Assembly (NCBI RefSeq): GCF_014201415.1
Contig: NZ_JACHEH010000003.1
Location: 434,001-498,000, forward strand
DNA length: 64,000 nt
Direction: 5' to 3'
DNA from: Chelatococcus composti
GTDB lineage: Bacteria; Pseudomonadota; Alphaproteobacteria; Rhizobiales; Beijerinckiaceae
Shown: one piece after another, positions 25,970-35,111 of the stretch
How the letters are laid out: each line of letters starts with the position of its first letter
Position numbering within the stretch: position 1 is the first letter of the stretch
Notes under the pieces: generated by a model
Database searches by the model: none
What the model saw: only the letters and a program-made list of their open reading frames with translations
What the model was told of the DNA's origin: nothing
Made by a program: the position numbers and the translations under genes

Positions 25970-27283
25970 TTACTTGCGCTGCTGTGTCGTGGGCTGGCGG
26001 GAGAAGAGCTTGCGGAAGACCGGGTAGATGTCGGCCGGCCGGGCGATCCGCGTCATCTGGAAGTTGGGCCAGGCCTCGTTCACCGTCCGGTATGCCCGCC
26101 ACAGCGATGTGCCGTTGTCGGTCGCGCCAAAGATCTCCGTCTCCCGCTCGTCGATGATCTCGACATAGGCGTAGTACTGGCAAAGGTGCATCAGCCGCCC
26201 GTTGAGCAGGCCGGCGCAGCGCTCGGAATCGCCGGCGATGTTGTCGCCGTCCGACGCCTGGGCGGCATAGATGTTCCAGTCCCGCGCGGGGTAGCGTTCC
26301 TCGATGATGCGCAGCATCTCCTCGAGGGCGGTGGACACGACGGTGCCGCCGCTCTGGGTGGAATAGAAGAAGGTGTCCTCGTCCACCTCCCGCGCCTCGT
26401 CCGTGTGCCGGATGAAGACGATGTCGATGCGGTCGTAGCGGCGCTTGAGGAAGAGGTGCAGCAGGACGAAGAAGCGCTTGGCGAGGTCCTTCTCCCGCTC
26501 GCCCATGGAACTCGACACGTCCATGAGGCAGAACATCACCGCATTGGCGTTGGGCAGTGGCTGCGGCTCGAAGCGGTTGTAGCGGATGTCGACGGGGTCG
26601 ACGTAGGGGATGCGCCGGCGCCGGCGCTCCAGCCGCTCCAGCTCCCCGCGCAGCTCCTCCAGCCGCTTTCCGGTGCCGGGCGAGGGAGGGGCCGCCTCGA
26701 GCGTTTCGATCTCCCGCGTGATCGCCTCGATCTCTGACCGGCGCGGCCGGTGCAGGGCGATGCGCCGGCCAAAGCTGTTGCGCATGGTGCGGCCGACGTT
26801 GATGTTGGTTGGTGCGCCGCTCGTCGCAAAGCCTGCCCGCCGCGGCTTGTAGGACACGGTCTCCTTCAGGGAGAGCTTGATCATGTCGGGCAGCTCCAGG
26901 TCCTCGAAGAAGAGGTCGAGCACCTCCTCGCGCGAGAGAACGAACTGGAACTCGTCTTCCGCAACGCCGCGGCCGGCGCGCGAGCCGGCTCCGCCAGCTC
27001 CTCCGCCGGGCTTCGCGATGCGGTCACCCGGCGTGAACTCCTTGTTTCCCGGCAGGATGTATTGCCGCTGTCCGCTGGAGCGGGAGGGCTGGAACGTAGG
27101 CTCGTCGGTGCCGCGCGCGGGCATGGGCACGCCCTGCTCGGCGTCGATATCGGCGATCCTGCCCGACCTGATGCGCTCCTTGACGACGCGCTTCAGCTCC
27201 TCGTGGGCGCGCCGCATGAAGCGCCGCCGGTTCCCGAGGCTCTTGTCCTTCGGGTTGAGGCGACGATCGATGAAGTTCGGCAT
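25970..27283 (-). CDS. yeaH: YeaH/DUF444 family protein with VWA-like domain
   Basis: A 437-residue protein of the YeaH (DUF444) family: FIDRRLNPKDKSLGNRRRFM at the start, a glycine-rich stretch (GGGAGGAGSRAGRG), and a C-terminal VWA-like fold with CLMDVSSSMGEREKDLAK in which DVSSS forms a MIDAS-like metal site. It lies between prkA (24 nt) and spoVR (12 nt). The trio is a stress/stationary-phase module in many proteobacteria, and YeaH is thought to act with the PrkA kinase. Confidence 0.95.
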   Translation of the reverse strand: MPNFIDRRLNPKDKSLGNRRRFMRRAHEELKRVVKERIRSGRIADIDAEQGVPMPARGTDEPTFQPSRSSGQRQYILPGNKEFTPGDRIAKPGGGAGGAGSRAGRGVAEDEFQFVLSREEVLDLFFEDLELPDMIKLSLKETVSYKPRRAGFATSGAPTNINVGRTMRNSFGRRIALHRPRRSEIEAITREIETLEAAPPSPGTGKRLEELRGELERLERRRRRIPYVDPVDIRYNRFEPQPLPNANAVMFCLMDVSSSMGEREKDLAKRFFVLLHLFLKRRYDRIDIVFIRHTDEAREVDEDTFFYSTQSGGTVVSTALEEMLRIIEERYPARDWNIYAAQASDGDNIAGDSERCAGLLNGRLMHLCQYYAYVEIIDERETEIFGATDNGTSLWRAYRTVNEAWPNFQMTRIARPADIYPVFRKLFSRQPTTQQRK

Positions 27284-27307
27284 TCGCTGACCTTCCCCAT
27301 TGGCGCC

Positions 27308-29257
27308 TCATCCGGCCTTGTTGACGCGCATGTACCAGTCCACCAGCCGCCTGACCTGCCGGCGGGTGTAGCCGCGCTCGATCATGCGCTGCACGAATTC
27401 GTCGTGCTGCTTCTCGGTGGCACTGTCCTTCTTGGAGCCGAAGCTGATGACGGGCAGCAGGTCCTCCACCTGGGCGAACATGCGCTTCTCGATGACCTCG
27501 CGCAGCTTCTCGTAGCTCGTCCACGACGGGTTGCGCCCGTGGTTCCGCGCCCTGGCGCGCAGCGTGAACTTCACCACCTCGTTGCGAAAGTCCTTCGGGT
27601 TGGCGATGCCCGCCGGCTTCTCGATCTGCGACAGCTCGCTATCCAGAATCTCGCGGTTGAGAATCTGGCCCGTGTCGGGGTCCTTGAAGTCCTGGTTCTC
27701 GAGCCAGGCATCAGCATAGGCGATGTAGCGGTCGAAGAGGTTCTGGCCGTACTCGCTGTAGGATTCGAGATAGGCCTTCTGGATCTCGTGGCCGATGAAC
27801 TCGGCATAGCGCGTGGCAAGCTCGGTCTTGATGAAGTCGAGATAGGCCGCCTCGGTCTCCTTCGGGAACTGCTCGCGCTTGATGGCCTGCTCGAGAATGT
27901 ACATGAGGTGCACGGGGTCGGCCGCCACCTCCTTCGTGTCATAGTTGAAGGTCTCCGACAGCACCTTGAAGGCAAAGCGGGTGCTGACGCCTGTCATGCC
28001 CTCGTCGACGCCCGCCGCGTCGCGATATTCCTGGACGGGCTTGGCCTTGGGGTCGAGGTCCTTCAGGTTCTCGCCGTCGTAGACGCGCATCTTGGTGTAG
28101 AGCGGCGAGTTCTCGTGCTCCACGAGGCGTGTCGAGACGGTGAAGCGGCTCAGGATCTCCAGCACCTCCGGCGCGCAGGGCGCGTTGGCGAGCGCGCTTT
28201 CCCGCAGCAGCTTCTCGTAGATCTTCCGCTCCTCCGTCACCCTGAGGCAGTAGGGTACCTTGACGACGAGGATGCGGTCGAGAAACGCTTCGTTGTTCTT
28301 GTTGTTCTTGAACTGCTGCCATTCCGACTCGTTGGAGTGGGCGAGCACGATGCCCTGATAGGGGAAGGCGCCGAAGTTCTCCGTCCCGTTGTAGTTGCCC
28401 TCCTGGGTCGCGGTCAGCAGCGGGTGCAGCACCTTGATGGGTGCCTTGAACATCTCGACGAACTCGAGCAGGCCTTGCGTCGTGCGGTTGAGGCCACCGC
28501 TGTAGGAATAGGCGTCGGGGTCCGACTGGCTGTAGTTCTCGAGCTGGCGGATGTCGACCTTGCCGACGAGCGAGGAGACGTCCTGGTTGTTTTCGTCACC
28601 CGGCTCGGTCTTGGCAATGGCGATCTGCCGCAGGCGGGAGGGCATCAGCCTGACGACGCTGAACTTGGAGATGTCGCCGCCGACCTCGTCGAGCCGCTTC
28701 GTCGCCCAGGGCGAGATGAGGCCAGTGAGGCGCCTCCTGGCGATGCCGTACTTGTCCTCCAGCAGATCGGCCATGCGCTCGGGATGGAAGAGGCCAAGCG
28801 GAGACTCGAAGATGGGGCTGATCTGGCCATTGATGGCGAGCGTGTAGATGGGGCGCTGCTCCATCAGCTTCTTCAGGCGCTCGGCCAGGGAGGACTTGCC
28901 GCCGCCGACGGGGCCGAGCAGGTAGAGGATCTGCTTGCGTTCCTCGAGCCCCTGGGCAGCGTAGCGGAAGTAGCCCACGATCCGCTCGATCGTGTCTTCC
29001 ATGCCGTAGAAGTCGGCGAAAGTCGGATAGATCTTGATGGTGCGGTTGGAGAATATCCGGCCGAGGCGTTCGTCGGCACTCGTATCGACGAGCGTCGGTT
29101 CTCCGATTGCTTCCACCATCCGCTCCTGAGCGGTGGCGTACATGCTCTTGTCATCGCGGCAGGCCAGAAGATAGTCCTGCAGACTCATCTCCTCCTGCGC
29201 CGTACTCTTGTATATCTCCGAAAACAGATCGAAGACGTCGGACTCTCTCCTTTGCAT
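27308..29257 (-). CDS. prkA: PrkA family serine protein kinase / AAA ATPase
   Basis: A 649-residue protein with an AAA-type P-loop GPVGGGKSS at residues 115-123 in the N-terminal PrkA domain and a C-terminal kinase-like domain (FTLRARARNHGRNPSWTSYE). E. coli YeaG is the homologue, induced by nitrogen and stationary-phase stress. It is the first gene of the prkA-yeaH-spoVR operon. GGGAGAG stands just before the ATG. An EcfG-type promoter lies 68-92 nt upstream, which suggests control by the alphaproteobacterial general stress response. Confidence 0.96.
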   Translation of the reverse strand: MQRRESDVFDLFSEIYKSTAQEEMSLQDYLLACRDDKSMYATAQERMVEAIGEPTLVDTSADERLGRIFSNRTIKIYPTFADFYGMEDTIERIVGYFRYAAQGLEERKQILYLLGPVGGGKSSLAERLKKLMEQRPIYTLAINGQISPIFESPLGLFHPERMADLLEDKYGIARRRLTGLISPWATKRLDEVGGDISKFSVVRLMPSRLRQIAIAKTEPGDENNQDVSSLVGKVDIRQLENYSQSDPDAYSYSGGLNRTTQGLLEFVEMFKAPIKVLHPLLTATQEGNYNGTENFGAFPYQGIVLAHSNESEWQQFKNNKNNEAFLDRILVVKVPYCLRVTEERKIYEKLLRESALANAPCAPEVLEILSRFTVSTRLVEHENSPLYTKMRVYDGENLKDLDPKAKPVQEYRDAAGVDEGMTGVSTRFAFKVLSETFNYDTKEVAADPVHLMYILEQAIKREQFPKETEAAYLDFIKTELATRYAEFIGHEIQKAYLESYSEYGQNLFDRYIAYADAWLENQDFKDPDTGQILNREILDSELSQIEKPAGIANPKDFRNEVVKFTLRARARNHGRNPSWTSYEKLREVIEKRMFAQVEDLLPVISFGSKKDSATEKQHDEFVQRMIERGYTRRQVRRLVDWYMRVNKAG

Positions 29258-29324
29258 AGTGCTCTCCCGCGGCAGGCCCGGTCGATTGCGACGGGATGGC
29301 CATCGGCTCCTGCTCTCGGGGGCG

Positions 29325-29349
29325 AACGATCTTGCGCACCCACTGTTCC
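29325..29349 (-). promoter_or_regulatory. EcfG (general stress sigma) promoter for prkA-yeaH-spoVR
   Basis: On the minus strand GGAAC (29349-29345), a 16-nt spacer, and CGTT (29328-29325) form an exact match to the EcfG/SigT consensus GGAAC-N16/17-CGTT. It ends 68 nt before the prkA start and points towards it. The assignment is by consensus and position only. Confidence 0.75.
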
Positions 29350-29510
29350 CTGGGGAACGGGCACCGGCGGGGCCCTAGCAGTCACCTTCGGGCTGTCACA
29401 TCACACCTCCGGAACGATCGGTTGCCGACTCAACAGGAGAATAATATAGGGTCCGATCCCCCTTCTGGAATCGTTCCCTTACCAAATGTGATCGGAAGTC
29501 CTGTCGCCGG

Positions 29511-30434
29511 TCATGGGATGAACGCGGCCAAGGCGAGCGCGGCGGGGATGGTGAAGGCCGCCAGCACTGTCTGCGTGGCCGTGATTCCGGCCATCAAGGG
29601 AGCATCGCCGCCGAGTTGCCGGGCGAGGATGTAGGACGAGGAGGCGGTCGGCAGGGCCTGGAACAACAGGACGACGGTGGCGGCCGGCGCCCCGAGGCCG
29701 GCGAGCCGTGCGACGAGCAGCGTAGCCACTGGCATCACGAGGAATTTGGCCACGGAGGAGGCGGCGACGGGCTTCACCCAGGAGCGAGCCGCGCCGAAGT
29801 CGAGCGCCGCGCCGACGCACAGGAGGCCAAGCGGCATAGAGGCCGCGCCGAGGGCGCGCAGCGCAGGCCCGAGCCACTCCGGCGGGCGCAGACCGAGCCC
29901 TTGCAGAAGGATGCCGCCGAGGCAGGCGACGACGAGCGGGTTCGTGACAATCAGCCGCAGGACGCCGAGGGCTGCGACCCGCGCCGTGGCGAAACGCGCG
30001 AAGACGAGGATGCACAGCAGATTGACCGTGGGCACGAGCGCCGCGTTGCACACGGCAGCGAGCGCGATGCCCGGCGGCCCGAAGATGCCGGCCGCGAGGC
30101 TCAGCCCGATGTAGTTGTTGAAGCGGATGCTGCCCTGGAAGATCGAGGTGAAGGCCGCGCCGTCCACGCTCAGCAGGGGGCGGGCGAGAAGGACGGTGAG
30201 CGCCACCACGGCGGTGGCGACGACGAGCACGAGCGCCATGTCGCGCACGGGCAGGGCACCGAGGTCCGCCGTCGCAAGGCCGTTGAGGAAGAGCGCCGGC
30301 AGCAGGACGAAGTAGCAGAGCCTCTCGGCCTGCGGCCAGAACGCCTCGGCAATGAAGCCGGAACGGCGCAGCCCGTAGCCCAGCGCAATCATGAGGGCGA
30401 TGGGGATGAGCGCGATTGCGACCGTGCCCGTCAC
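29511..30434 (-). CDS. AEC-family (auxin efflux carrier-like) transporter
   Basis: A membrane protein of about 307 residues with around ten hydrophobic segments. AEC hallmarks include ALMIALGYGLRRSGF near the start, QGSIRFNNYIGLSLAAGIFG, VTNPLVVACLGGILLQGLG, and the C-terminal QALPTASSSYILARQLGGD. Substrates in this family are often organic acids or amino acids; this one is unknown. The start is not certain: GTG codons at 30432 and 30438 are the best candidates, because no ATG fits the family N-terminus. Confidence 0.85.
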   Translation of the reverse strand: MTGTVAIALIPIALMIALGYGLRRSGFIAEAFWPQAERLCYFVLLPALFLNGLATADLGALPVRDMALVLVVATAVVALTVLLARPLLSVDGAAFTSIFQGSIRFNNYIGLSLAAGIFGPPGIALAAVCNAALVPTVNLLCILVFARFATARVAALGVLRLIVTNPLVVACLGGILLQGLGLRPPEWLGPALRALGAASMPLGLLCVGAALDFGAARSWVKPVAASSVAKFLVMPVATLLVARLAGLGAPAATVVLLFQALPTASSSYILARQLGGDAPLMAGITATQTVLAAFTIPAALALAAFIP

Positions 30435-30692
30435 GCGCACAGCCCCCGACAGGGATCTGTGCCGGCCGGCCGACGGGCTTCGATCGGTGCAGCGCTCGTC
30501 GTCGGCGTCATGGCTCACCCTGCGCTCGCGGAAATGGCGGTTGCACTCCTGCGGATAACGCCTGCCGGGCCGGCCGGCAATTCCCGGTGGTGCATGGGAG
30601 CGGCAACCGCGCCTCATGGCTGCGGCGGGGTTTGTGGCCCGTGGCCCGCGGGCTAGGATTGTCGGCTCATGTCGCTGCCGAAGGAGTTCGCG

Positions 30693-31397
30693 ATGACGGA
30701 TCTGTCCGCCTTCCCGATCACGAAACGCTGGCCGGCCGCCCATCCCGAGCGCCTGCAGCTCTATTCCGCGCCGACGCCGAACGGCGTGAAGGTGTCCATC
30801 ATGCTGGAGGAGACCGGGCTTGCCTATGAGCCGCATTACGTCGACATCGGCGCCGACGAGACGTGGACGGCGGAGTTCCTCTCCCTCAATCCCAACGGCA
30901 AGATCCCGGCGATCATCGACCCGGACGGGCCCGGCGGGGCGCCGCTTGGACTGTTCGAATCTGGTGCCATTCTCCTTTACCTCGCCGAGAAGACGGGGCA
31001 GCTGCTGCCGCGGGATCCGGCCCGGCGCTGGGAAACTGTCCAGTGGGTCTTCTTCCAGATGGCCGCCATCGGGCCGATGTTCGGGCAGGTCGGCTACTTC
31101 CACAAGTTCGCCGGCCGCGAGATCGCCGACAAGCGGCCGCTGGAGCGCTACGTCAATGAAGCGCGGCGCCTGCTCGGCGTGCTCGAGAAGCGGCTCGACG
31201 GCCGCAGCTGGATCATGGGCGAGGAATACACCGTCGCCGACATTTCCATGCTGGGCTGGGTGCGCAACCTCATCGGCTTCTACGAGGCGGGCGATCTCGT
31301 GCGCTTCGGCGAGCTGAAGCGCGTGCCCGCCTGGCTGGAGCAGGGCCTCGCGCGCCCCGCCGTGCAGCGCGGCCTCGCGATCCCGCAGCGGCCCTGA
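30693..31397 (+). CDS. Glutathione S-transferase, YghU/Ure2p-like (Nu class)
   Basis: A 234-residue cytoplasmic GST. The N-terminal thioredoxin-like domain has LYSAPTPNGVKVSIMLEE (TPNG at 28-31 for glutathione activation), LNPNGKIPAIIDPDG and FESGAILLYLAEK. The helical C-terminal domain has WIMGEEYTVADISMLGWV. The pattern matches disulfide-bond oxidoreductase GSTs such as YghU and YfcG. The start at 30693 follows AAGGAG by six nt. A stress-type flavin/PNPOx gene follows 67 nt downstream. Confidence 0.92.
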   Translation: MTDLSAFPITKRWPAAHPERLQLYSAPTPNGVKVSIMLEETGLAYEPHYVDIGADETWTAEFLSLNPNGKIPAIIDPDGPGGAPLGLFESGAILLYLAEKTGQLLPRDPARRWETVQWVFFQMAAIGPMFGQVGYFHKFAGREIADKRPLERYVNEARRLLGVLEKRLDGRSWIMGEEYTVADISMLGWVRNLIGFYEAGDLVRFGELKRVPAWLEQGLARPAVQRGLAIPQRP

Positions 31398-31409
31398 TCG
31401 TTCCCCGAG

Positions 31410-31435
31410 GGAACTCCCGCCCGCCTTGGCCGGTT
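31410..31435 (+). promoter_or_regulatory. Candidate EcfG promoter for PNPOx-like gene
   Basis: GGAAC at 31410-31414, a 17-nt spacer and GGTT at 31432-31435, ending 29 nt before the ATG at 31465. The -10 element has G for C compared with the prkA promoter, a variant accepted in EcfG regulons. The gene served belongs to a general-stress protein family, which supports the call. Confidence 0.5.
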
Positions 31436-31464
31436 CGTCCGTCATCGCAGGAAGGAGTTGAACG

Positions 31465-31938
31465 ATGGCTGACGACGCGCAACGCGTATGGGATCTCGTG
31501 GAGAAGATCGGTTTCTGCATGCTCGCCACGCGCGATGGCGAGGACATCCGCTCGCGACCCATGGCCGCCTATCCCGACCGGGATGGGCGGGTGATCCATT
31601 TCCTCACCGATGCAGACAGCTGGAAGGACGAGGAGATCGAGCGCAACCCGAACGTGGGCCTCGCCTTCGCCGATACGGATGCGCAGACCTATGTCTCGCT
31701 GACGGGCATGGCGTCCGTTTCCAACGACCGTGGCAAAATCCACGAGCTGTGGTCAGCACCGGCCAAGGCCTGGTGGGACGGTCCGGACGATCCGTCGATC
31801 CGCCTCCTGACGGTGCGGCCGAAGGATGCCCAGTACTGGGACAGCCCCGGCACGGTCGTGAGCTACATCAAGATGTTGGCCGCAGCAGTGACCGATGCGA
31901 AGCCCGCGCTGGGCGACAATGCAAAGGTGCAGCTGTAG
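31465..31938 (+). CDS. Pyridoxamine 5'-phosphate oxidase-like general stress protein
   Basis: A 157-residue split-barrel protein of the PNPOx / general stress protein 26 type. Family features are IGFCMLATRDGEDIRSRPMAAY, IHFLTDADSWKDEEIERNPNVGLAF in segments, and RLLTVRPKDAQYWDSPGTVV near the end. Such proteins bind FMN, FAD or F420; the true reaction is unknown. AAGGAG seven nt before ATG supports the start. It follows the GST gene on the same strand but has its own candidate EcfG promoter. Confidence 0.9.
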   Translation: MADDAQRVWDLVEKIGFCMLATRDGEDIRSRPMAAYPDRDGRVIHFLTDADSWKDEEIERNPNVGLAFADTDAQTYVSLTGMASVSNDRGKIHELWSAPAKAWWDGPDDPSIRLLTVRPKDAQYWDSPGTVVSYIKMLAAAVTDAKPALGDNAKVQL

Positions 31939-31949
31939 GGGCGGGCCCC

Positions 31950-32861
31950 TCAGGCCGCTCGCAACACGGTGCGCATAACGTCGATGAACGCGCGCAGCTT
32001 GGGCTGAATGCTGGCCCGGCGCGGAAAATAGAGGAAGAGGCCCGGGCTGCGCGGCAGGAAAGGCTGCAGCACCGGCCGCAGCCGATCCGCCTCGATCTCT
32101 TCCTCGGCCGCGATGTCAGCGACATAGGCGAGGCCGAGCCCGGCCAGGGCGAAGGAGATGAGCAGGGCACCGTCGTTGACGACGAGGCTGCCAGGGGGGT
32201 CGACCGTCAGTGTCCGGCCGTCGCGCTCGAACTCCCATCGGTAGATGGCGCCGGAGGTGGGGAAACGGTAGCGGATGGCATCGTGCTGCGTCAGGTCTTC
32301 CGGCTGCTGTGGGGTGCCGCGGGCCGCGAGATAGGCCGGGCTCGCCACCACCGACCAGACGATGTCCCGCGTCAGGCGCACCGCCACCATGTCGCGCTCC
32401 ACCATCTCGCCGATGCGGATGCCCGCGTCGTAACCGTGGGCCGGCAGGTCCATCGCCGCATCCTCGACCGAGATCTCGACTGCCACCTTGGGGTGTGCAC
32501 GCCGAAGCACCGGGATGACCGGCTCGATAACGAGCGGCACGGCCATTCGTGGCACGGTGAGCCGCAGCACGCCGGCTGGTTCCTCGCCCATCTCGCCCGC
32601 GGTTTCGAGGGCCTGCAGGATCTCGGCCGCGGCGGGCCGGGCGCGGATGAGCAGTGCCGCCCCCGCCTCCGTGAGGCCGACCCGCCGGGTGGTGCGCAGG
32701 AAGAGCGGCGTGCCGAGCCTGTTCTCCAGCGCCTTCACCGTCTGGCTGACTGCGGCGGGTGAGACGCCGAGTCGCGCGGCTGCGGCTGTGAAGCTGCCGG
32801 TTTCGGCAACGGCCAGGAAGGCGGCGAGGCCCGCGAAAGGGTCGGTCGATGTTCCGGGCAT
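31950..32861 (-). CDS. LysR-family transcriptional regulator
   Basis: A 303-residue regulator: N-terminal helix-turn-helix (FLAVAETGSFTAAAARLGVSPAAVSQTVKALENRL, read in parts) and a C-terminal periplasmic-binding-like domain with GYDAGIRIGEMVERDMVAVRL. It is divergent from the short-chain dehydrogenase gene at 32965, with 103 nt between the starts. A LysR protein usually controls its divergent neighbour, so the dehydrogenase is the probable target. The inducer is unknown. Confidence 0.93.
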   Translation of the reverse strand: MPGTSTDPFAGLAAFLAVAETGSFTAAAARLGVSPAAVSQTVKALENRLGTPLFLRTTRRVGLTEAGAALLIRARPAAAEILQALETAGEMGEEPAGVLRLTVPRMAVPLVIEPVIPVLRRAHPKVAVEISVEDAAMDLPAHGYDAGIRIGEMVERDMVAVRLTRDIVWSVVASPAYLAARGTPQQPEDLTQHDAIRYRFPTSGAIYRWEFERDGRTLTVDPPGSLVVNDGALLISFALAGLGLAYVADIAAEEEIEADRLRPVLQPFLPRSPGLFLYFPRRASIQPKLRAFIDVMRTVLRAA

Positions 32862-32964
32862 GCTTCCACTATAAAGCTGTGCTTAAAGGTTCACAAAGAG
32901 AGACACGATTTTTCAGAGTAATCTGCGTCATTAGCCTTCTGTCCCGCAAATGAGGGAGAGAAGC

Positions 32965-33837
32965 ATGGACGTTCAGTCTGGAACAGGAACGGGTGGTGTG
33001 CCGCGGCGGAACATGCTCGGCGCCATGCTGGCCGCAGGAGCCTTGGCTGGCACCGGCGTCGTCGGGAGCGCCCGCGCGCAGGGGGCTGCCGGCAGGCTGG
33101 CGGGCAAGGTGGCGATTGTCACCGGTGGCACCTCCGGCATCGGCGCGGCGACGGTCGAGGCGCTCGCGGCAGAGGGCGCGAGGGTCGCCTTCAATGGCCG
33201 GCGAGAAGAGCTCGGCCGGGCGGTCGAGCAGCGTGTCCTCGAGCGGGGCGGCGAGGTCGTCTATCTAAAGTCCGACGTGCGCGCTGCAGACCAGATGGAG
33301 CAGTTTGTCGCCGATACAGTGGCGCGCTTCGGCCGGCTCGATATCGCCTTCAACAATGCCGGCATCGATCTGCCACCGGCACCGATCTCCGAAACGGAAA
33401 TCGCCGGCTTCGACGACCGGATCGCCACCAACCTGCGTGGCGTCTTTCTCTCGATGAAGTTCGAGCTGCCGCATCTCGTGCGCGCGAAGGGATCCATGAT
33501 CAACATGGCCTCCATCGGCGGGCGGCACGCCTTTTCGAACATCGTCGCCTACGGCGCCTCCAAGGCCGCCGTCATCCACATGTCGCGCGCCGCCGCGCAG
33601 GAGTACGGGCGCGATGTGCGCATCAACGCCATCGCGCCGGGCCCCATCGAGAGCCCGATGCTGGAGCGTGTCCGCCGCGACTGGGAGGTGACGGCCGAGG
33701 AGCTCGTCGCGCCCTATCCCATGCAGCGTGCCGGCTCGCCCGAAGAAGTGGCCGCTGTCGTGGTCTTCCTGGCGAGCGACGAGAGTTCCTACGTGAGCGG
33801 ACAGGTCATCGGCATCGACGGGGGAGACTTGCCGTGA
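32965..33837 (+). CDS. Short-chain dehydrogenase/reductase with Tat-like leader
   Basis: A 290-residue SDR with nucleotide-binding TGGTSGIG at 53-60, NNAG, and the YGASK catalytic pair. It also carries GSMINMASIGG with the catalytic serine, and ends with the classical VSGQVIGIDGG. The first 40 residues are unusual: twin arginines at 14-15 (VPRRNMLG), a hydrophobic stretch and an ARA cleavage-like site at 36-38. This resembles a Tat signal, which would export a folded, cofactor-loaded enzyme. GAGGGAGAG precedes the ATG. It is probably regulated by the divergent LysR. Confidence 0.9.
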   Translation: MDVQSGTGTGGVPRRNMLGAMLAAGALAGTGVVGSARAQGAAGRLAGKVAIVTGGTSGIGAATVEALAAEGARVAFNGRREELGRAVEQRVLERGGEVVYLKSDVRAADQMEQFVADTVARFGRLDIAFNNAGIDLPPAPISETEIAGFDDRIATNLRGVFLSMKFELPHLVRAKGSMINMASIGGRHAFSNIVAYGASKAAVIHMSRAAAQEYGRDVRINAIAPGPIESPMLERVRRDWEVTAEELVAPYPMQRAGSPEEVAAVVVFLASDESSYVSGQVIGIDGGDLP

Positions 33838-33861
33838 TGCTTTCCTCGCACCTGCCGACCG

Positions 33862-35037
33862 TCAGCGCCCACCAAGGGCCCGGTAGATCCTGGTGCCGGC
33901 GCGGCCCGTCGCAGGCAGGCCGAGGCGCCGCTCCGCATCGGCGATCGCCTCGCGCGTCGCCGGGCCGATCTTTCCGTCTGCCTCGCCGATGTTGTAGCCG
34001 CGTGCGATGAGGAGCTTCTGCAGCTGCAGACGCTGGGCGCGCGACAGGCCGGGGTCGTCCGTCGGCCAGGGCGTGCGCAGCGGCGGGTAGCCGGCCAAAC
34101 GGTCGGCCAGGTGGGAGATGGCGAGGGCGTAGGATTCCGCCTGATTGTAGGAATAGATGGCGTCGAAGTTGCGGAAGACGAGGAAGCCCGGGCCGTCCGG
34201 CCCAGCTGGCAGCAGGAGGCCGGCCTGGGCCTCGCCGGAGAGTGGCTTGCCGTCGGCGCGCGTGATGCCGCGCTGCGCCCAGGTGGAGAGTGGAGCCTTG
34301 TTGCGACGGCCGGTGGGGCCCTTATAGCCCGGCGGCACGCGCACCTCGAACATCCAGGATTCGCCGGTGCGCCAGCCCGCTCGCTTCAGGTAGTTGGCCG
34401 TGGAGGCGAGCGCATCGGCCACGGAACTGACGAGGTCGCGGCGCCCGTCGCCGTCGAAATCGACCGCGAGGCGCTGGTAGGTGGAGGGGATGAACTGCGT
34501 CTGGCCGAAGGCGCCGGCCCACGAGCCGTGGAGCTTGTCGAGCGAGAGGTCGCCGCGCTGGACGAGCCTGAGCGCCGCCATCAGCTCGCCCTTCCAGAAG
34601 CTGGTGCGCCGATTGCCGGCGCAGGCGAGCGTGGCGAGCGCATGCGGCAGGAAGTAGCTGCCCGTCTCCTGTCCGAAGTCGGTTTCTACCCCCCAGACGG
34701 CCGCGATGACGAAGCGGTTGACACCGAACTGCCGCTCGGCAGCGCGCAGGATGCTGTCGTAGCGGCGCATCATGGCGCGCCCCTCGGCCACCCGCTCGTC
34801 ATCGACGAGGAAGGCGAGATAGTCCCAGATCGGCGTCTTGAACTCCGGCTGCACCGTGGAGAGGCGCAGCACCTTCTCGTCGGGGGCGGAAATGTCGAGC
34901 GCCCGGTCGAGAATGGCCCGGCTGACGCCCTGCCGGGCGGCCTCCTGCTTCAGCCCGGCGACGCAGGACTGGAACGAGGCGGCGGCGGGGCTGGCCAGTG
35001 TGGCGGCGAGCGCGGCCCCGAGCAGCATCGATCGCAT
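33862..35037 (-). CDS. MltB-family lytic murein transglycosylase with peptidoglycan-binding domain
   Basis: A 391-residue secreted enzyme. Signal peptide 1-20 (MRSMLLGAALAATLASPAAA) is followed by an SLT_2/MltB domain with the catalytic Glu118 in AAVWGVETDFGQ, the AFGQTQFIPSTYQRLAVDFDGDG region in segments, and FRNFDAIYSYNQAESYALA. A C-terminal PG_binding_1 domain (about 325-390, LQKLLIARGYNIGEADGKIG) completes it. It cleaves murein glycan strands to 1,6-anhydromuropeptides in the periplasm. GGAGGAAG precedes the start. It converges with the SDR gene. Confidence 0.95.
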   Translation of the reverse strand: MRSMLLGAALAATLASPAAASFQSCVAGLKQEAARQGVSRAILDRALDISAPDEKVLRLSTVQPEFKTPIWDYLAFLVDDERVAEGRAMMRRYDSILRAAERQFGVNRFVIAAVWGVETDFGQETGSYFLPHALATLACAGNRRTSFWKGELMAALRLVQRGDLSLDKLHGSWAGAFGQTQFIPSTYQRLAVDFDGDGRRDLVSSVADALASTANYLKRAGWRTGESWMFEVRVPPGYKGPTGRRNKAPLSTWAQRGITRADGKPLSGEAQAGLLLPAGPDGPGFLVFRNFDAIYSYNQAESYALAISHLADRLAGYPPLRTPWPTDDPGLSRAQRLQLQKLLIARGYNIGEADGKIGPATREAIADAERRLGLPATGRAGTRIYRALGGR

Positions 35038-35111
35038 GCGTCTTCCTCCCGTGCGTGTGCCGCTTCTTCCTGCGGGAGTCTAACCGATTCTTTTCAGGAG
35101 CCGACCTGCGT

